Assembly: GCA_017139535.1 (NCBI GenBank)
Contig: WOUO01000038.1
Span: 62,001 to 126,000, forward strand
Source of the DNA: Trichocladium uniseriatum
Lineage: Eukaryota > Ascomycota > Sordariomycetes > Sordariales > Chaetomiaceae
Length of the DNA stretch: 64,000 nucleotides
Direction of reading: 5' to 3'
A model generated the notes under the pieces. The model was not told where the DNA came from, ran no database searches, and saw only the letters and a program-made list of their open reading frames with translations. Of this stretch, positions 21,959 through 32,365 are shown piece after piece. Position 1 is the first letter of the stretch; the number at the start of each line of letters is the position of its first letter. A program made the position numbers and the translations under genes.

Positions 21959-23814
21959 TCAGATTTGCAACACCTCCATGTCCGATAAGCTCCGGTGTCG
22001 CTTGTGCATGTTGCTGTCGACGTGGCTGCTAGAAGCCTTCCTCTTCTGCGACAGGACACTGACAGGGCTGCTCTGCTGAATGTCGGCGAAAGCGTTCATT
22101 CCCACCGTGTTGCTTCTCTTTTGCCTGCGGATTGGCGTGATGGGCGTCGTCACCGTCTCCATGCTTCCTGATTTGATGCCCCTGAGAGTGCCGTGGTAAT
22201 AGGGCCCAGAGAACGCAAGCGATTCCTGGCTCGCCTTGTCGCTGTAGATCAGCTGCTGGTTGATCTGATTGCGGCGGAAGGCACCGACAACGTCCGAGTT
22301 GTTGTCGAAATGGGTAAGCAGGGGATGTGCTGCCGCCGCCTCGGTCCCCGTGCTGGCGTTGCTCGCAGCTGTCTTGGGCCGGGTGGGGCTGGAGGCAAGG
22401 TCGCCGTTCCAATCGGCTTCGGCTTCCTCTTCGTCGTCGGACGAATCATTATTGAACGTCACAAAGTCCTCGAGCTTGAGCAAGCTCTCTTCTTCGTCCT
22501 CTTCCTCTTCCACCTGAACGCCAGCAAAGTACGAGTCGTCGCTATCATCCCCGGTGAATGCGTCCGACGTGCAGGGGAAGAAGGCCTCGGCAGGGCCAAA
22601 TGGCTGCATGTTCATAAAATCTCCAAAGGTATTGGACGAAACCATGGCCCCCATCATGATGAAACCAGGGTTCCTCACCAATGGGGAGCAGGCCGCTGAC
22701 AGGTCGGGTCTCGAGAAGTCGACGTGGAGAGACTCGGGCGAGAGATCAAGTTGGTTCATTCTCCGGGGAGTGAAGATGATCATCTTTCCGGAAGCCGGAT
22801 CCACCACGCCGATGGGCTTGTTATCGGACCTGTCCAGGTTGAACCGACCAAGACGAGGTTTGCCGGGGCCATACCGAACGGGTCTCTCTGTGTCCGAATC
22901 GGAGGATAGCTCAACCGTGTGGGCCCGACGAATCTGCTTTTTGCGGATGATAGGTTCCGGCACATCTTCCTCCGTGGTATCGCCGTCGGCTGGCGGGGTC
23001 GGGTTAGCTCCAGCCGTGCCCACACTCGGCAAACAAACTCACTCTCATAACCATCAAGCTCCTGCTCTTCTGCCGGGGCCCCAATGGGTGTCGACAATTC
23101 TGTAGGGGGCTGGCTTGGCCTCGGTGTCGCCATGGGCGTGACGTCGTCATCTCTGGCGGCAAACTCGTCGTCCGAGTCGGGAGCCAGGCGATCCTGCGAC
23201 CCGCCGTGGAAGTCCCAGAACGAACCATTCGAGGAAGTCTCGTCGTCGTCCTCAATCTCACGGCGGAAAGAAGGGTCGAGGGCGCTTTGCTCGACAAAAA
23301 TGTCGGGAAAGAAGTCATTGATGCTGTCGGAGGTCTCGCTTGTGGTGGAGTCCGAGTCACTGTCGGGTACACCGGCAAAGCGAACATGGCGCTCAATAGG
23401 AACAGCACCCGCATCAGGTTGGTCACTGGAGAGCGGTTCCGCGGGGACGGCCTCCTCGTAGTCGGACAATATGCCGTCCCAACTAGCGCTGTCATCAGCG
23501 GGATCCGCGACTTCCGATTCGGCGTCGTCGTTGTCGTCTTCCCCTTCACTTTCTTCGTCTGCGTCGTCTTCGTCGTCGTCCACGAGCGGCCGAGAGGAGC
23601 CAGATGATCGCTTCCGCGATGCATTGGTTAGGATGTGCTCCACCTCGGCCGCGAATACATGCTCCTCGTCGTCTTCATCAGAGTCGCTGACTTCGTCGAC
23701 GCCCGAGTAGCCGCTGTCGTCATCGGACAAGTCGGGGGACGACGAATCATAGTCGCGGCGCTTGGTGGCTCGGACCGACGCGGGGGGGTATTTTTGCCGG
23801 ACGTTTCGAGGCAT
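21959..23814 (-). CDS. Acidic serine-rich nuclear-type protein, unknown function
   Basis: Two exons (23814–23043, 22989–21959; 53-nt intron) give about 600 residues. The N-terminal half is dominated by Asp/Glu/Ser tracts (for example SDSDEDDEEH and VDDDEDDADEESEGEDD). The middle has a more conserved-looking segment, KPRLGRFNLDRSDNKPIG, followed by GKMIIFTPRR. The C-terminal part has basic, NLS-like patches (RRQKRSNTVG, SQKRKASS, HKRHRSLSD) in contexts that look like kinase sites. I do not recognise a named family. Composition suggests a chromatin- or transcription-associated, largely disordered protein. The start is the first in-frame ATG in strong context (ACCATGC). Confidence 0.8.
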
Positions 23815-26071
23815 GGTATCTGATATGCAGGGGTATGTGTAGGGCGAGAAGGGGCTGCGCACGGTCTTCTTGACCTAGCGGCGGTGTACCTTGCAGAGGG
23901 ACGAGCACGGTCGGCCCGATCACCCAGAAGTGATATCGTGGTGAAGTAGGTTGTGAGGTGCTGCTCGTCTATAGAGTGACACTCGATTGTGCATAGAATC
24001 GGTGGTGGTATCGCAAGAAGTGTTCAAGCAGAGGAGGGGAAGAGGGGGGAAAGGGGGTTTGCGGGGTGGCCGGTATGTCGTGGGATTTTTTTTTTCTGTC
24101 GCTCTAGGCCTAGAAGACGTGGGCCCGGAAACAGGGTCTGTGGATTTTTCAACTCGAAAGCAGACTGTCCTTGTCGCGGAGGAAGCGAGTCTCGGGTCCG
24201 GCTGCGGAGACGGAGTCGAGACGGTGGAAGTCTGCGAAAACTTCGTCGAGGAGTGGGCAGATTTGAGTATCTCGTTGAGGCTGCTGGACTGCGGGCGGTG
24301 CCGGGGTCATTGGCACGCCCGCAGTGGGCGCTTAGAGCTCAACGACGGCCGACGGCATCTTGAAAATCTCGACGAAGTTTGGTAGGTAAGTACTGGATCT
24401 GTGGATGTGGTAGTGCGACTTCGTTGTCTGGTGGTTTGGCTGGCTGGTCCGGAAGAGGGAAGGGAAGATCGAAGGAGGGGAGAAGCGGGCCGTCTGATGG
24501 CTTTTGACCAAACTTTTTTTGCCAGTGCTCCAGCGGACTGCCAGTGCCAATGTGGAACAGCAAGTGGAGTCAGACCGGGATTGGCTCGGCCCACAATTGG
24601 CGCCAGATGGTGGGGCAGGGCGCAACCGACCCCTGCGGCGATGGCGGCTGGTGGTTGCACAGTTGCATGGGCGAGGCATGGAAGTCACCACCCGCTTTCA
24701 CCTTCTGCGTCAGGTTGGGGGTACTTACCGGGAGCGGAGACCCTGAGTCCGGGCGGGTTCGTCACCGCTCTTTTCAAGAGATCCGGCACTGGCAGTGCAC
24801 AGAAGGCGGCTCAAGTCACTTGCAACTGGATCAAGCAACTTTACACTACAGAATACGAGAAACTGCTTCAACAAGCTGCGCTGCGAGGAAGAGAGGAGCT
24901 TCTCGCTATCCGCGCTTCTAGCATGCCTTCCCCGCCTCGTTCAAAAAATCGAAATCTTCTTGGGTGACATGTACAATTTTTCAACCCCTCGCCAGTTTCG
25001 CAGCGGGGACGACCAATTGCCCCGCAATCTGCCCGACAACACGCTTGCCAGGACGCAGCTAACCTGCAGCGCATATGACAGAGTTACGTGTTGATCATGA
25101 CTGGAACGAATAACTTCTCCATCTTGTCCCCACAGTAGCATTTTGATCCTCATCGAGTAGGTGTTCACGATCGTCTGCAGTCGAGGTGTAATCCGTGCTG
25201 TCATGGTTCCAGCAAAACCAACCTTTTTGGCCGGGGGTTGCTGAGTGGGGTAATCCGCGGATGACTCGACTCCTGAGTTTGCGAAGCGCGTAAGCGAGTA
25301 GACGCACCTTCTGGGCGATGACTCCCGATGAGTGTCGTCATTGTGGTGAGAGAGGGGGTGATAGTTGACGGGGAGGTGGAATCGAGTTCGGTGAATGGGG
25401 GAGGGGGGAGGGGGGAGAGGGAAGGAGAAGGTGTTTACATTTTGGGTTTTGATGTCACCGGTTGGTTGATGGCATCAAGATGGCTTGGCGAGGTGGTCTG
25501 TGCGGTGTGCTCCACCATTTCCTTTGGTGTTCTTGGCATTGTGCAACTGCAGCTGTGGCCTGTCAGGCTTGAGGCAGGGGCAGGAACTCTTCGAAAACAC
25601 GATTGCTACTTCGTACATACTTTACAATCATCGTTGTCACTGATGGCCTTGCTTGCAAAGAAATTTCCAGGGTCCTACGCACTGGATAGCTCCTAACGGA
25701 ACATTCAGGATGTAAACACCAAACCAACCCTTTCGACTTTGTCTTCTTGATCACTGGCAACTATCCCTATTAGGTGAATAACATGATAACGACTTCCATT
25801 CCCCGTCTCCCTCGAAAAACTAACAGTCAGTTCCGCCTCCCCCAACCCATCTCCCCGGGGGCCTTGCCAAGTTCAGAAAACCGCCAAACTCTCTCAACCA
25901 GCCCGCCTGAGGCGCACTTCAAAGGCGGATATCTCGCCCACTCAAATCCTAACTCTCACAAGCCGTGTAGTGTCACTTCAGCGACTTGAAAGAGAGGCGT
26001 CGCCGAAAGAGATGACAGGTTTGCTTCGTAGCTAAGCACCGCTGCTGCTAGGTGGCGCGCTACCCTCAGCC
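23815..26071. other. Long gene-poor region
   Basis: No gene can be supported. On the minus strand a 53-codon ORF (24310–24149) lies in frame after an 8-codon ATG–TAA mini-ORF (24358); together they could be a leader plus small gene, but nothing confirms it. A G-rich low-complexity tract is at 25398–25430. The rest is unremarkable. Confidence 0.5.
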
Positions 26072-26230
26072 TCAGGGTTCCAGTAAACCTGAATTTGCGT
26101 CGGCGGCGGCGGCGACCTGTGCGGCAATGGCGGCGCCGACAGCGGGGTCGATGGCAGCCGCGATGGCCACCTGTATGTAGGCGCTGGCGAGGAGGAGGAG
26201 GACGGTGGATATGTTGGAGGGGAACTGCAT
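26072..26230 (-). CDS. Truncated family member: signal peptide retained, cysteine core absent
   Basis: 52-codon ORF starting MQFPSN with a hydrophobic signal peptide (STVLLLLASAYIQVAIAAA), then an Ala-rich tail and stop. Its first codons and leader align with the paralogue at 32.7 kb, but no cysteines follow, and I find no splice donor like that of the other family members. A TATA box is at about 26360 and a CGG-N5-CCG element at 26550. It is probably a decayed or diverged member of the small secreted protein family of this region; it might still be expressed as a short secreted peptide. Confidence 0.4.
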   Translation of the reverse strand: MQFPSNISTVLLLLASAYIQVAIAAAIDPAVGAAIAAQVAAAADANSGLLEP

Positions 26231-27012
26231 GGTGGGCTTTTAATAGAGCTGAAAACAGGTGTCTGGAAGATTGGGAGATCTAGAAGAATCCCGTCACTTG
26301 AAGGTGTACTTCGTAAGAGCTGGTTGAATTCTGCAAAGGAAGCTGGGAATCTAGCTGGCTTATATACCGATACAAATGAGGTCTCCTTCTGCGGCAGTTG
26401 CTGAGCTTCTGAGACATTTACCAAGCTGCTGCTGCCGCCGGCGCTCAGCTGCCAAACCCCCACTGACAGGCCGCAAATGAGAATGCTGCAGTGTGGCCGA
26501 GTCGGAGTATTTTATAAGAATCCGGCCGGTGCGGTGGCTTATTCGGACTCGGGTTTGCCGACCACCCGACACACAAACATGGAGCATGCTCTATCAGTAT
26601 CGTGTCACGAAGTACGTTTTGATACGTCTGGGCTTCTTGCATGCTCTGCTAGCTGTTTCAACTCAGTCAGTACTGATAAATTCGCGAGTCAATAAGGATG
26701 ACATCCAGCTAGGTAGACGAGCATATGACGTGATAAATGACCATCCCCTCCTCCCCAAACACATCCAGCCAGTAGCTCCGGGCGTCTTCAAGCCCGTCCA
26801 TCTCAACGAACGCAACTATGCCTCAGCTAACCCCCCCAAAAACACTCCCTAACCAAAAGGATATCGGGTATCCGATGTTGGGCACTAACTTTCTACTTCC
26901 TAGGTCTCCTAGGAATCTCGAAACAAGTCGAAAGAAAAAAACGGCGACATGTTCCAAAGAGAATCTCGTCCCAGGAACTAAACTTACCGTCTACCAGCGA
27001 CATGACCTTCAC
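26231..27012. other. Promoter of the truncated family member and 3' intron of the 27 kb copy
   Basis: This holds TATATA at 26360, the CGG-N5-CCG element at 26550–26560, and a good minus-strand intron (donor GTAAGT at 26987, acceptor TAG at 26849; 139 nt) that belongs to the 3' end of the 27 kb copy. No other gene is seen. Confidence 0.5.
26550..26560. promoter_or_regulatory. CGG-N5-CCG element upstream of the 26.2 kb copy
   Basis: The string CGGGTTTGCCG matches a spaced palindrome of the type bound by Zn(II)2Cys6 fungal regulators. The same 11 bases recur at 28389 and 31967, and with one change on the opposite strand at 32938. Confidence 0.45.
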
Positions 27013-27225
27013 CTAGAAGCACGTCTGGAGGGTGAAGTGGCATCGCTCGCAGCAGTTACTGGGAAAGGGCTGGCAAAACGAGCCGTTGGGCCAACACTCT
27101 TCGGGGTTGCGTCCCTCTGGCAGGCCTCCCGCGGCGGCGGCGGCGGCGGGGCTGGGCACGGTGGGTAGCGCGAGGTTGGCTGCGGCGTTGGCGAGGAGGG
27201 AGAGGGGGGCGGTGGAGATGTGCTT
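27013..27225 (-). pseudogene. Cystine-knot-like secreted protein copy, start codon lost (AAG)
   Basis: An open frame of 70 codons shares the leader pattern of the family (LSLLANAAANLALP) and then six cysteines spaced C-x6-C-x6-CC-x2-C-x6-C, a knottin-like arrangement. At the place where the paralogue at 32.7 kb has ATG this copy has AAG, and no other ATG lies in the frame. A TATA-like ATATATAT is at 27341–27348, 116 bp upstream, which is the normal family distance. A family-type intron (26849–26987) follows the stop. The frame has no internal stop, so the loss is recent, or translation starts at a non-AUG codon. Function unknown. Confidence 0.62.
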
Positions 27226-28009
27226 GGTTGCGGTGGTGTGTGTGTGATATCTGTTGGAAGAAGGATGTCGTTGATGGTTGTGGTGCAGGCTGGAGTTGTT
27301 GAGATGGAGATCGCGGTTGGCAAGTCTGTGAGGAAAGCGGATATATATGCCTGTGCTGACCCGTGGCTAGCTCCTGTCACAGTCCAAAGCTCTCCTAGAC
27401 TTCGGTTCTATTAGCACAACCCCATGCTCAAAGTGCTCGAGTCTTTCGCACTTCCCCTTGAATAAACCGATAATTAAAGGTTGGAACAGGTACTAGTAGC
27501 CATTTCCAGATGTCTGGTCGCTTTTGATTGTAGTTTAAGAATAGGTAGTCCCTGGTAATGCAACTTGAAGTCATTGAAGCCCGAGCTGTTTCTCTCGACC
27601 AAAACGTCACGACTTCAGTCCAAGCGGTATTACATAACACGCAGTGATTGCATATGTGGCAGACGTCTCCCATTGAAACTACCTCCTCCAAGCTACTTAG
27701 AACCACCACTCCATACCCAAAGCCCAAACATACCAAGATGTTGAATCCCCAACCAATCCATCATCCCCACCCCACCGCGGTCCGGGCGCTCACTGCCTCC
27801 CAGGCCCAAAACTTGGAATCATCCACTTCCCCCAATCCATAAGATAGGTACGCGGGACGCTCTGAAACACACACACACAACATATTAGCAGCACTGCAAT
27901 CATCTCGGCACATAGGTATTTGGTTGCAGCGAGGCACTACCCCGTACTACACAAGGGGTAAGGTAAGGTTACCTACCTAGTTGCGAATCCGCCGCACTTA
28001 CCTACATCT
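27226..28009. other. Intergenic region with 3' intron of the 28 kb copy
   Basis: This holds the promoter of the 27 kb copy (ATATATAT at 27341) and, on the minus strand, a 140-nt intron (28001–27862) with donor GTAAGT, branch-like GCTAAT, a CA/GT microsatellite and acceptor TTTCAG. That intron lies beyond the stop of the 28 kb copy. Confidence 0.5.
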
Positions 28010-28192
28010 CTAGGTGCACTCAAACGTAGCAATGTTGCAGACGCCGCTGCAGCAAGAGCTGGCTCGGCTGGGGATGCAGGTTCCGCCGGATTTAGTGCAT
28101 TGGCGCTGCTCCAGCTGGCCTGCGGCGTCGGGGGCGGCGAGGCCGAGGGCGGCGTTGACCAGGAGGACGAGAAGGGTGGTGGTGAACTGCAC
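28010..28192 (-). pseudogene. Cystine-knot-like secreted protein copy, GTG in place of ATG
   Basis: An open frame of 60 codons with a family signal peptide (LLVLLVNAALGLAAP) and six cysteines spaced C-x6-C-x7-CC-x3-C-x6-C, identical in spacing to the copy at 32.7 kb. The aligned first codon is GTG where the other has ATG; there is no other Met codon in the frame and no ATG between it and the TATA-like TTAAAAG near 28296. A perfect 25-bp palindrome containing CGG-N5-CCG lies at 28382–28406. The family intron sits after the TAG stop. Either this is a start-loss pseudogene or it uses a near-cognate start. Role unknown: secreted peptides of this shape include effectors and inhibitors. Confidence 0.62.
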
Positions 28193-29338
28193 GGTTGCGG
28201 TGGTTTTGTTGTGTTTGGTGTTGGTGTTGGTAATGAGGATGATGTGATGGGAGTTGAAGATGTTGCAATTTTGGCTGGGTTGGAGTCTTCCTTTTAAGCC
28301 AAACTCTACCTCCCCTATCTAGGTACCTCTCGGTACCCAGTGACGGGAAAAAAACTCGGACTTTTGGTGGCCTATCCGGAGCCCGAATCGGGTTTGCCGA
28401 TTCGGGTAATTTGCCAAAGATGGAGTCGTCATTGTCCATGTGCAGTTTTCCCTCCCTTTTCCATGATCGACAGATACATCTCCAAACCCGTCCAACGTAA
28501 CATTGACTCCAGAGTGCACGAGTCTCTACGGCTTGAGTCGGGGTCTTCAAGTCGAAATGCTAAAGGGCGGACGGGACGTATGAGGTAATGCTTTCTACAT
28601 GCAGATTTAGGTAGATAAAAGTCGGTCTGAAAGGTAGGCTAGGTAGGTAGGTATATAAGCTTAGCGCGAAGGATGCGGTAGACAATGGAAAGCGAGATGG
28701 CGGTGTCGGTGGTCAAACGGACGGTGCACATCTGGACGGCGTTGGTTTCCAGGCAGGCACCTCAGCGATAACTACTAGTGCCTGCATAGCGAAGAACTCT
28801 GTCTCTATGGCAAGTAGAAACCTTTTGAATACATCAGTTCGGTGCCCGGACCCCCTCAGGACGCGTGTGGTCACCTGTATATGATTGAGGCAACGGTGAC
28901 CCGTGGGAAGAACATCCAACCTGAGTTTGGATAGAAGTAAACCCAGGTCATGGGCAGTGCTAAACACCTCTTCACCTTAATTTTTGGATGCGGCCCTGCA
29001 CGTGGACTAGCACGGAAGCCGAGGCGTACATCTTAGACAAAACCCAAGCAACAGGTTGTTATTATCTGAACAGTGGTTTCTTATTGTTACGTAGGTGTAG
29101 TGTAGGTGAATTGTTGTTCAATTGTTCTTTTGTTCTGAGTTGTTGTGCTCCGACCTACAGCCTGTTCCCTCGAAGTCGGTCGACCCCACCTTCTATAAGT
29201 ATCTTGTTCCCTCTGTACGAGTGCGAGTCCGACTTCCTCCTCCTACACCCACATCTCTCTCTCGCAAATACCATCACGGTTTTGCGTCCTCCATCTTCTT
29301 CCCTCGTTTATGCACAAGCACTTGGTAGTGAATCCGCC
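28193..29338. other. Intergenic region
   Basis: This holds the 28 kb copy's promoter with its palindrome, TAGGTA-type strings (28318, 28634–28650), and a minus ORF at 28713–28967 with no recognisable motif. Pyrimidine-rich DNA precedes the F-box-like gene. Confidence 0.55.
28382..28406. promoter_or_regulatory. 25-bp perfect palindrome with CGG-N5-CCG core
   Basis: CCCGAATCGG (28382–28391) and CCGATTCGGG (28397–28406) are exact reverse complements around a GTTTG spacer. The core CGG-N5-CCG is the classic half-site layout for a Zn(II)2Cys6 dimer. It lies about 190 bp upstream of the 28 kb copy. Confidence 0.6.
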
Positions 29339-30901
29339 ATGCCTTCAATCACGGACCTACCTTGCGAGCTGGTGAGCGAAATCCTGAGCAACCTCGATCA
29401 CCTCCGGCATCTTCCCGCCGCTCTCCTCACATGCCGCCATTTCTATGCGTCGTTTAAGGAAACCCATGGTGTTGAGGCCTCGATCCTCCGTCACCAAGTC
29501 ACCCCTGGCCTCCTCCCAATTGCAGTCGCCCTTCTGGAAGCATCGCGTTTGCCTCGCCCCCTCGACACAAGTTCCGTCATCAGCCTGCTCGACGAGCCAT
29601 ACAGCCAGCCTACTCGGCTCGCAGCCAGCGTACCGACCTTGCCAGCAACTCTCGTGCGGGAGATGGGCCGCACCCACGACATAATCCACACTTTTGCAAC
29701 TGACTTTGCAAGCAGCGCCTGGGACCGCATTTCCCCCGGAACGACGATTGTCCTGTCGCCCTCGGAGTACTTTCGCTTCTGCCACGCCTTCTACCGGATC
29801 GAGTTAATTTTCAGAATCTTCCGGGGCTGTGCTCCGCCGCGGGAAACTTACCCCTGGTTGTTTTCGAAACACGCACCGTGGGAAAACGAACAGCTCGCTT
29901 GCGCATTCGAGCGCTTGGAAACAAAGTTTGCTGAAGGTTAGTGGCCTGGGGCTCCCCAACATCAAAGGAACGGGAAGTTGGTGATATGAAGATGGTCTGA
30001 CGCATTCTTGCAGCTTCTTTCGACGTTCTCGCTCATGACATTGACTTTGGGGAGCTCGGTATAAACTACCTCGACTTTTCTTCGGACCATAATATTTCCA
30101 GACAACGTTGGGTTAGTTTTGCCTGAGGTTTTATTGGGGGCGAGGACCTTTCTAACGTGTGAACTACAGCTATCGCAAGGCATAGAGTTCATCTACAAAC
30201 TCACAATTGCTGAGTACGACGCCAAGCTCGCCATGTTAGAGGATACCTATGTCTCCAGGGAATACCCCGACGGCTTTCCCCTGTCTACGCTGATGTCCTG
30301 GCATTCGGCACGTATGCCCGCGGTCAGCGGCACCCAATTTGTACTTGAATTTTCAGAGGAAGAGCCATACTCCAGCGCCTCACATCGCAGCGACCAGCCC
30401 GACGGCAATTCAGACCGGGGCCCATACGAAGCATGGTGCAGCATCGCGCAGACACACCCGTGGCCGGACATGTCTGTCATGGACCATAAAAACTTCTGGC
30501 TCCGTGAGCGTGCCTACGTGTTGTGGGATGGCGAGCGCATGCAAAAAAAAGCGGGCGGGTTTGGAGAAGACCCGAAGTACGAGACTTCCTTTGGGTATAC
30601 TAAACAGGATTATAAGGATATGTACGATTCGTTTGAGGAGAGGTCCAGGATTTGGCTGAGAGGAGCCGCGGGCTACTGGAGCAAAAGCGATACCAGCCGG
30701 ATAGTGTGGGGGCAGAGCATGGTAAAGGAAGATTGTCCGCTATGGCAATCGGAGCCTCTCTATTATCAACAGCATCTAGCAGAGAAAGCTGGCCATTCGC
30801 AGGGTACGGACTTGGAGAGCAAAGCAGAACAGTACGACGACACATCACTGGACGGGACTGTTGAGGCCTGGGTCGACTATATTACCGAGGCAGGCGGCTA
30901 G
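29339..30901 (+). CDS. F-box-like protein
   Basis: Three exons (29339–29936, 30014–30111, 30170–30901) give about 475 residues. The N-terminus SITDLPCELVSEILSNL, continuing HLPAALLTCRHFYASF, is an F-box-like motif that would bind Skp1 in an SCF ubiquitin ligase. The rest is a long helical region of unknown fold, with a hydrophilic mid-part and a C-terminal aromatic-rich stretch; it looks like the many fungal F-box proteins whose substrates are not known. The first intron uses GTTAGT and the second GTTAGT with branch CTAAC; both keep the frame. The ATG at 29339 is the one next to the F-box; the open frame extends upstream through a T-rich leader and was not used. Confidence 0.8.
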
Positions 30902-31325
30902 AACGTGGACGGACCCGGTTTGTTGGGGGACTTCTACGTCCTCTTAAGAGAGTTCGCCGTTGATATTTCCGCAACCCTGATGGCCTCCCGTTGTTCTTGC
31001 AGTCGAGCCCGGCGAGTCGCGTGCTTCCTCGAGTTTCCCCCTTTCAGTATAGGTAGTAGGTAGTACGGTGCTATACATGCCAGAAAAGAGCCCTGCAGGC
31101 AAGATGGTTGACAGGAGCGCTCCTGGACGTGCACATTCGAAGACTTGGTCTTCCACACATGCATCCGGGCAAGCACTGCCACACTAGGCGCGTCCAGTTG
31201 CGGTCCTTGTGAAGCCGTGGTGATGTCCCGTATAAGACTTCATCTCCTCGCTCGAGTAACTCTCTCGCAATAGTAGATTACTTATTCAGCCGTTGCAAAC
31301 CAAACAGAAGGCGTATTTCATTGGA

Positions 31326-31703
31326 TCAGTCAGGTTTACAACAACGGCCAAGCGGTCCAAGCCACCATGGCCAACGTAGGTCTCCAGTTGCAGGGCGACG
31401 TCTTTCAAGGCGCGTCCTAGGTAGGTAATCTTCGGTGCCGCCCGCCGTTTCATGAAGGAGCTCTAGGATGGGGGCGTTGGTTTCTACGCAGGTGCTATGG
31501 TGCATCTCGGCCGGCAGATTCAGGTCTCGGATCAGCAAGAGGCTGTCGTCGCGTTGTGAGGCGTAATCATCAGACTGACAGACTATGTTTGACGGCCCGA
31601 ACACGCGATCGGGCTTGGTTCCCAACTTGCTTGTGGACCCCCAACACGAAGTCATGGAGGCGATCCCGGACGTTGGGTCGACGCACAGGCTCGGTGAAGC
31701 CAT
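31326..31703 (-). CDS. Orphan ORF, 125 codons, low confidence
   Basis: Minus-strand ORF beginning MASPSLCVDPTSG, with no recognised domain. It is listed because a TATA-like TTTAAATA (31849–31856) and a CGG-N5-CCG element (31967) sit upstream in the same order and similar spacing as in the knottin-like genes. Upstream DNA also offers a GTGAGT donor near 31910 and a CCCCAG acceptor near 31762, so a spliced leader is possible. It has neither the family leader nor the cysteine core. Confidence 0.2.
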   Translation of the reverse strand: MASPSLCVDPTSGIASMTSCWGSTSKLGTKPDRVFGPSNIVCQSDDYASQRDDSLLLIRDLNLPAEMHHSTCVETNAPILELLHETAGGTEDYLPRTRLERRRPATGDLRWPWWLGPLGRCCKPD

Positions 31704-31966
31704 TGACAACGGGCTTGGGAGGATTCCCCGGCTCTCGGACCTGACCACTATTGGCAGTTTTTCATCTGGGGAAGAAATATGCAGCGTGTCAGCGTGTTTC
31801 GACACGGCGAGGTCCGTCAGTCGCGGGCTGCTGGGCTCGGTCAACCCTTATTTAAACAGTTGAACGAGTCCAGCCTCAATGCCAGCGTTGAGACAGGGTC
31901 TATCACTCACCAGCCACCACCACAATGAACTCTGAGCTTGAGTTTGGTGGCTGGTAGATTCCGAGT

Positions 31967-31977
31967 CGGGTTTGCCG
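31967..31977. promoter_or_regulatory. CGG-N5-CCG element upstream of the orphan ORF
   Basis: Exact third copy of CGGGTTTGCCG, about 115 bp upstream of a TATA-like box at 31849. Confidence 0.4.
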
Positions 31978-32365
31978 TCAGCTGGGATGCTCATGATGGC
32001 TGGACGTCGCATTGTCAATCCCACGCTACTAGGTATGCAACAGGTATGCAGTGTGATTATTCGTCCCGCTCAGGGTATTGCAGAATGCAAGCCAACTTGT
32101 TCCTCTGGACCACAGACAACTTGATCCAAGCAAGTTCCACGGGTCCAACCACGACACGACATTCCATTCACAGCAGACAGACGTCTCCCAAGCCAAGCGC
32201 CTCCATCCCCGCCTGCATACACACTCCCAGGTCCTCTAAACCAACACCACTGCCCAAGGCCCAAGCCAAGACACTGGTGAATCCCAACTTAACCAGCCCC
32301 ATCAAACCCGTGGCACCAACCAGGCACGGGACTAGAATCACAACCCCATTCCTCATGCCCACGGA

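Larger units (their letters stand above)
30902..32365. other. Gene-poor region with an orphan ORF and CGG element
   Basis: Contains the weak minus-strand ORF described at 31326–31703, a TATTTAAA at 31849 and a CGG-N5-CCG element at 31967. TAGGTA-type strings occur at 31045–31060 and 31418. Nothing else is seen. Confidence 0.5.

Noticed and set aside
24149..24358. Mini-ORF plus 53-codon ORF on the minus strand
   Set aside because: In-frame pair separated by TAA, but no motif, promoter or splice evidence. Left as an intergenic note.
28713..31520. Possible repeat linking the minus ORFs at 28.7 kb and 31.4 kb
   Set aside because: Only a 12-base exact match (GGCGTTGGTTTC) is shared, which is expected by chance many times in 64 kb.
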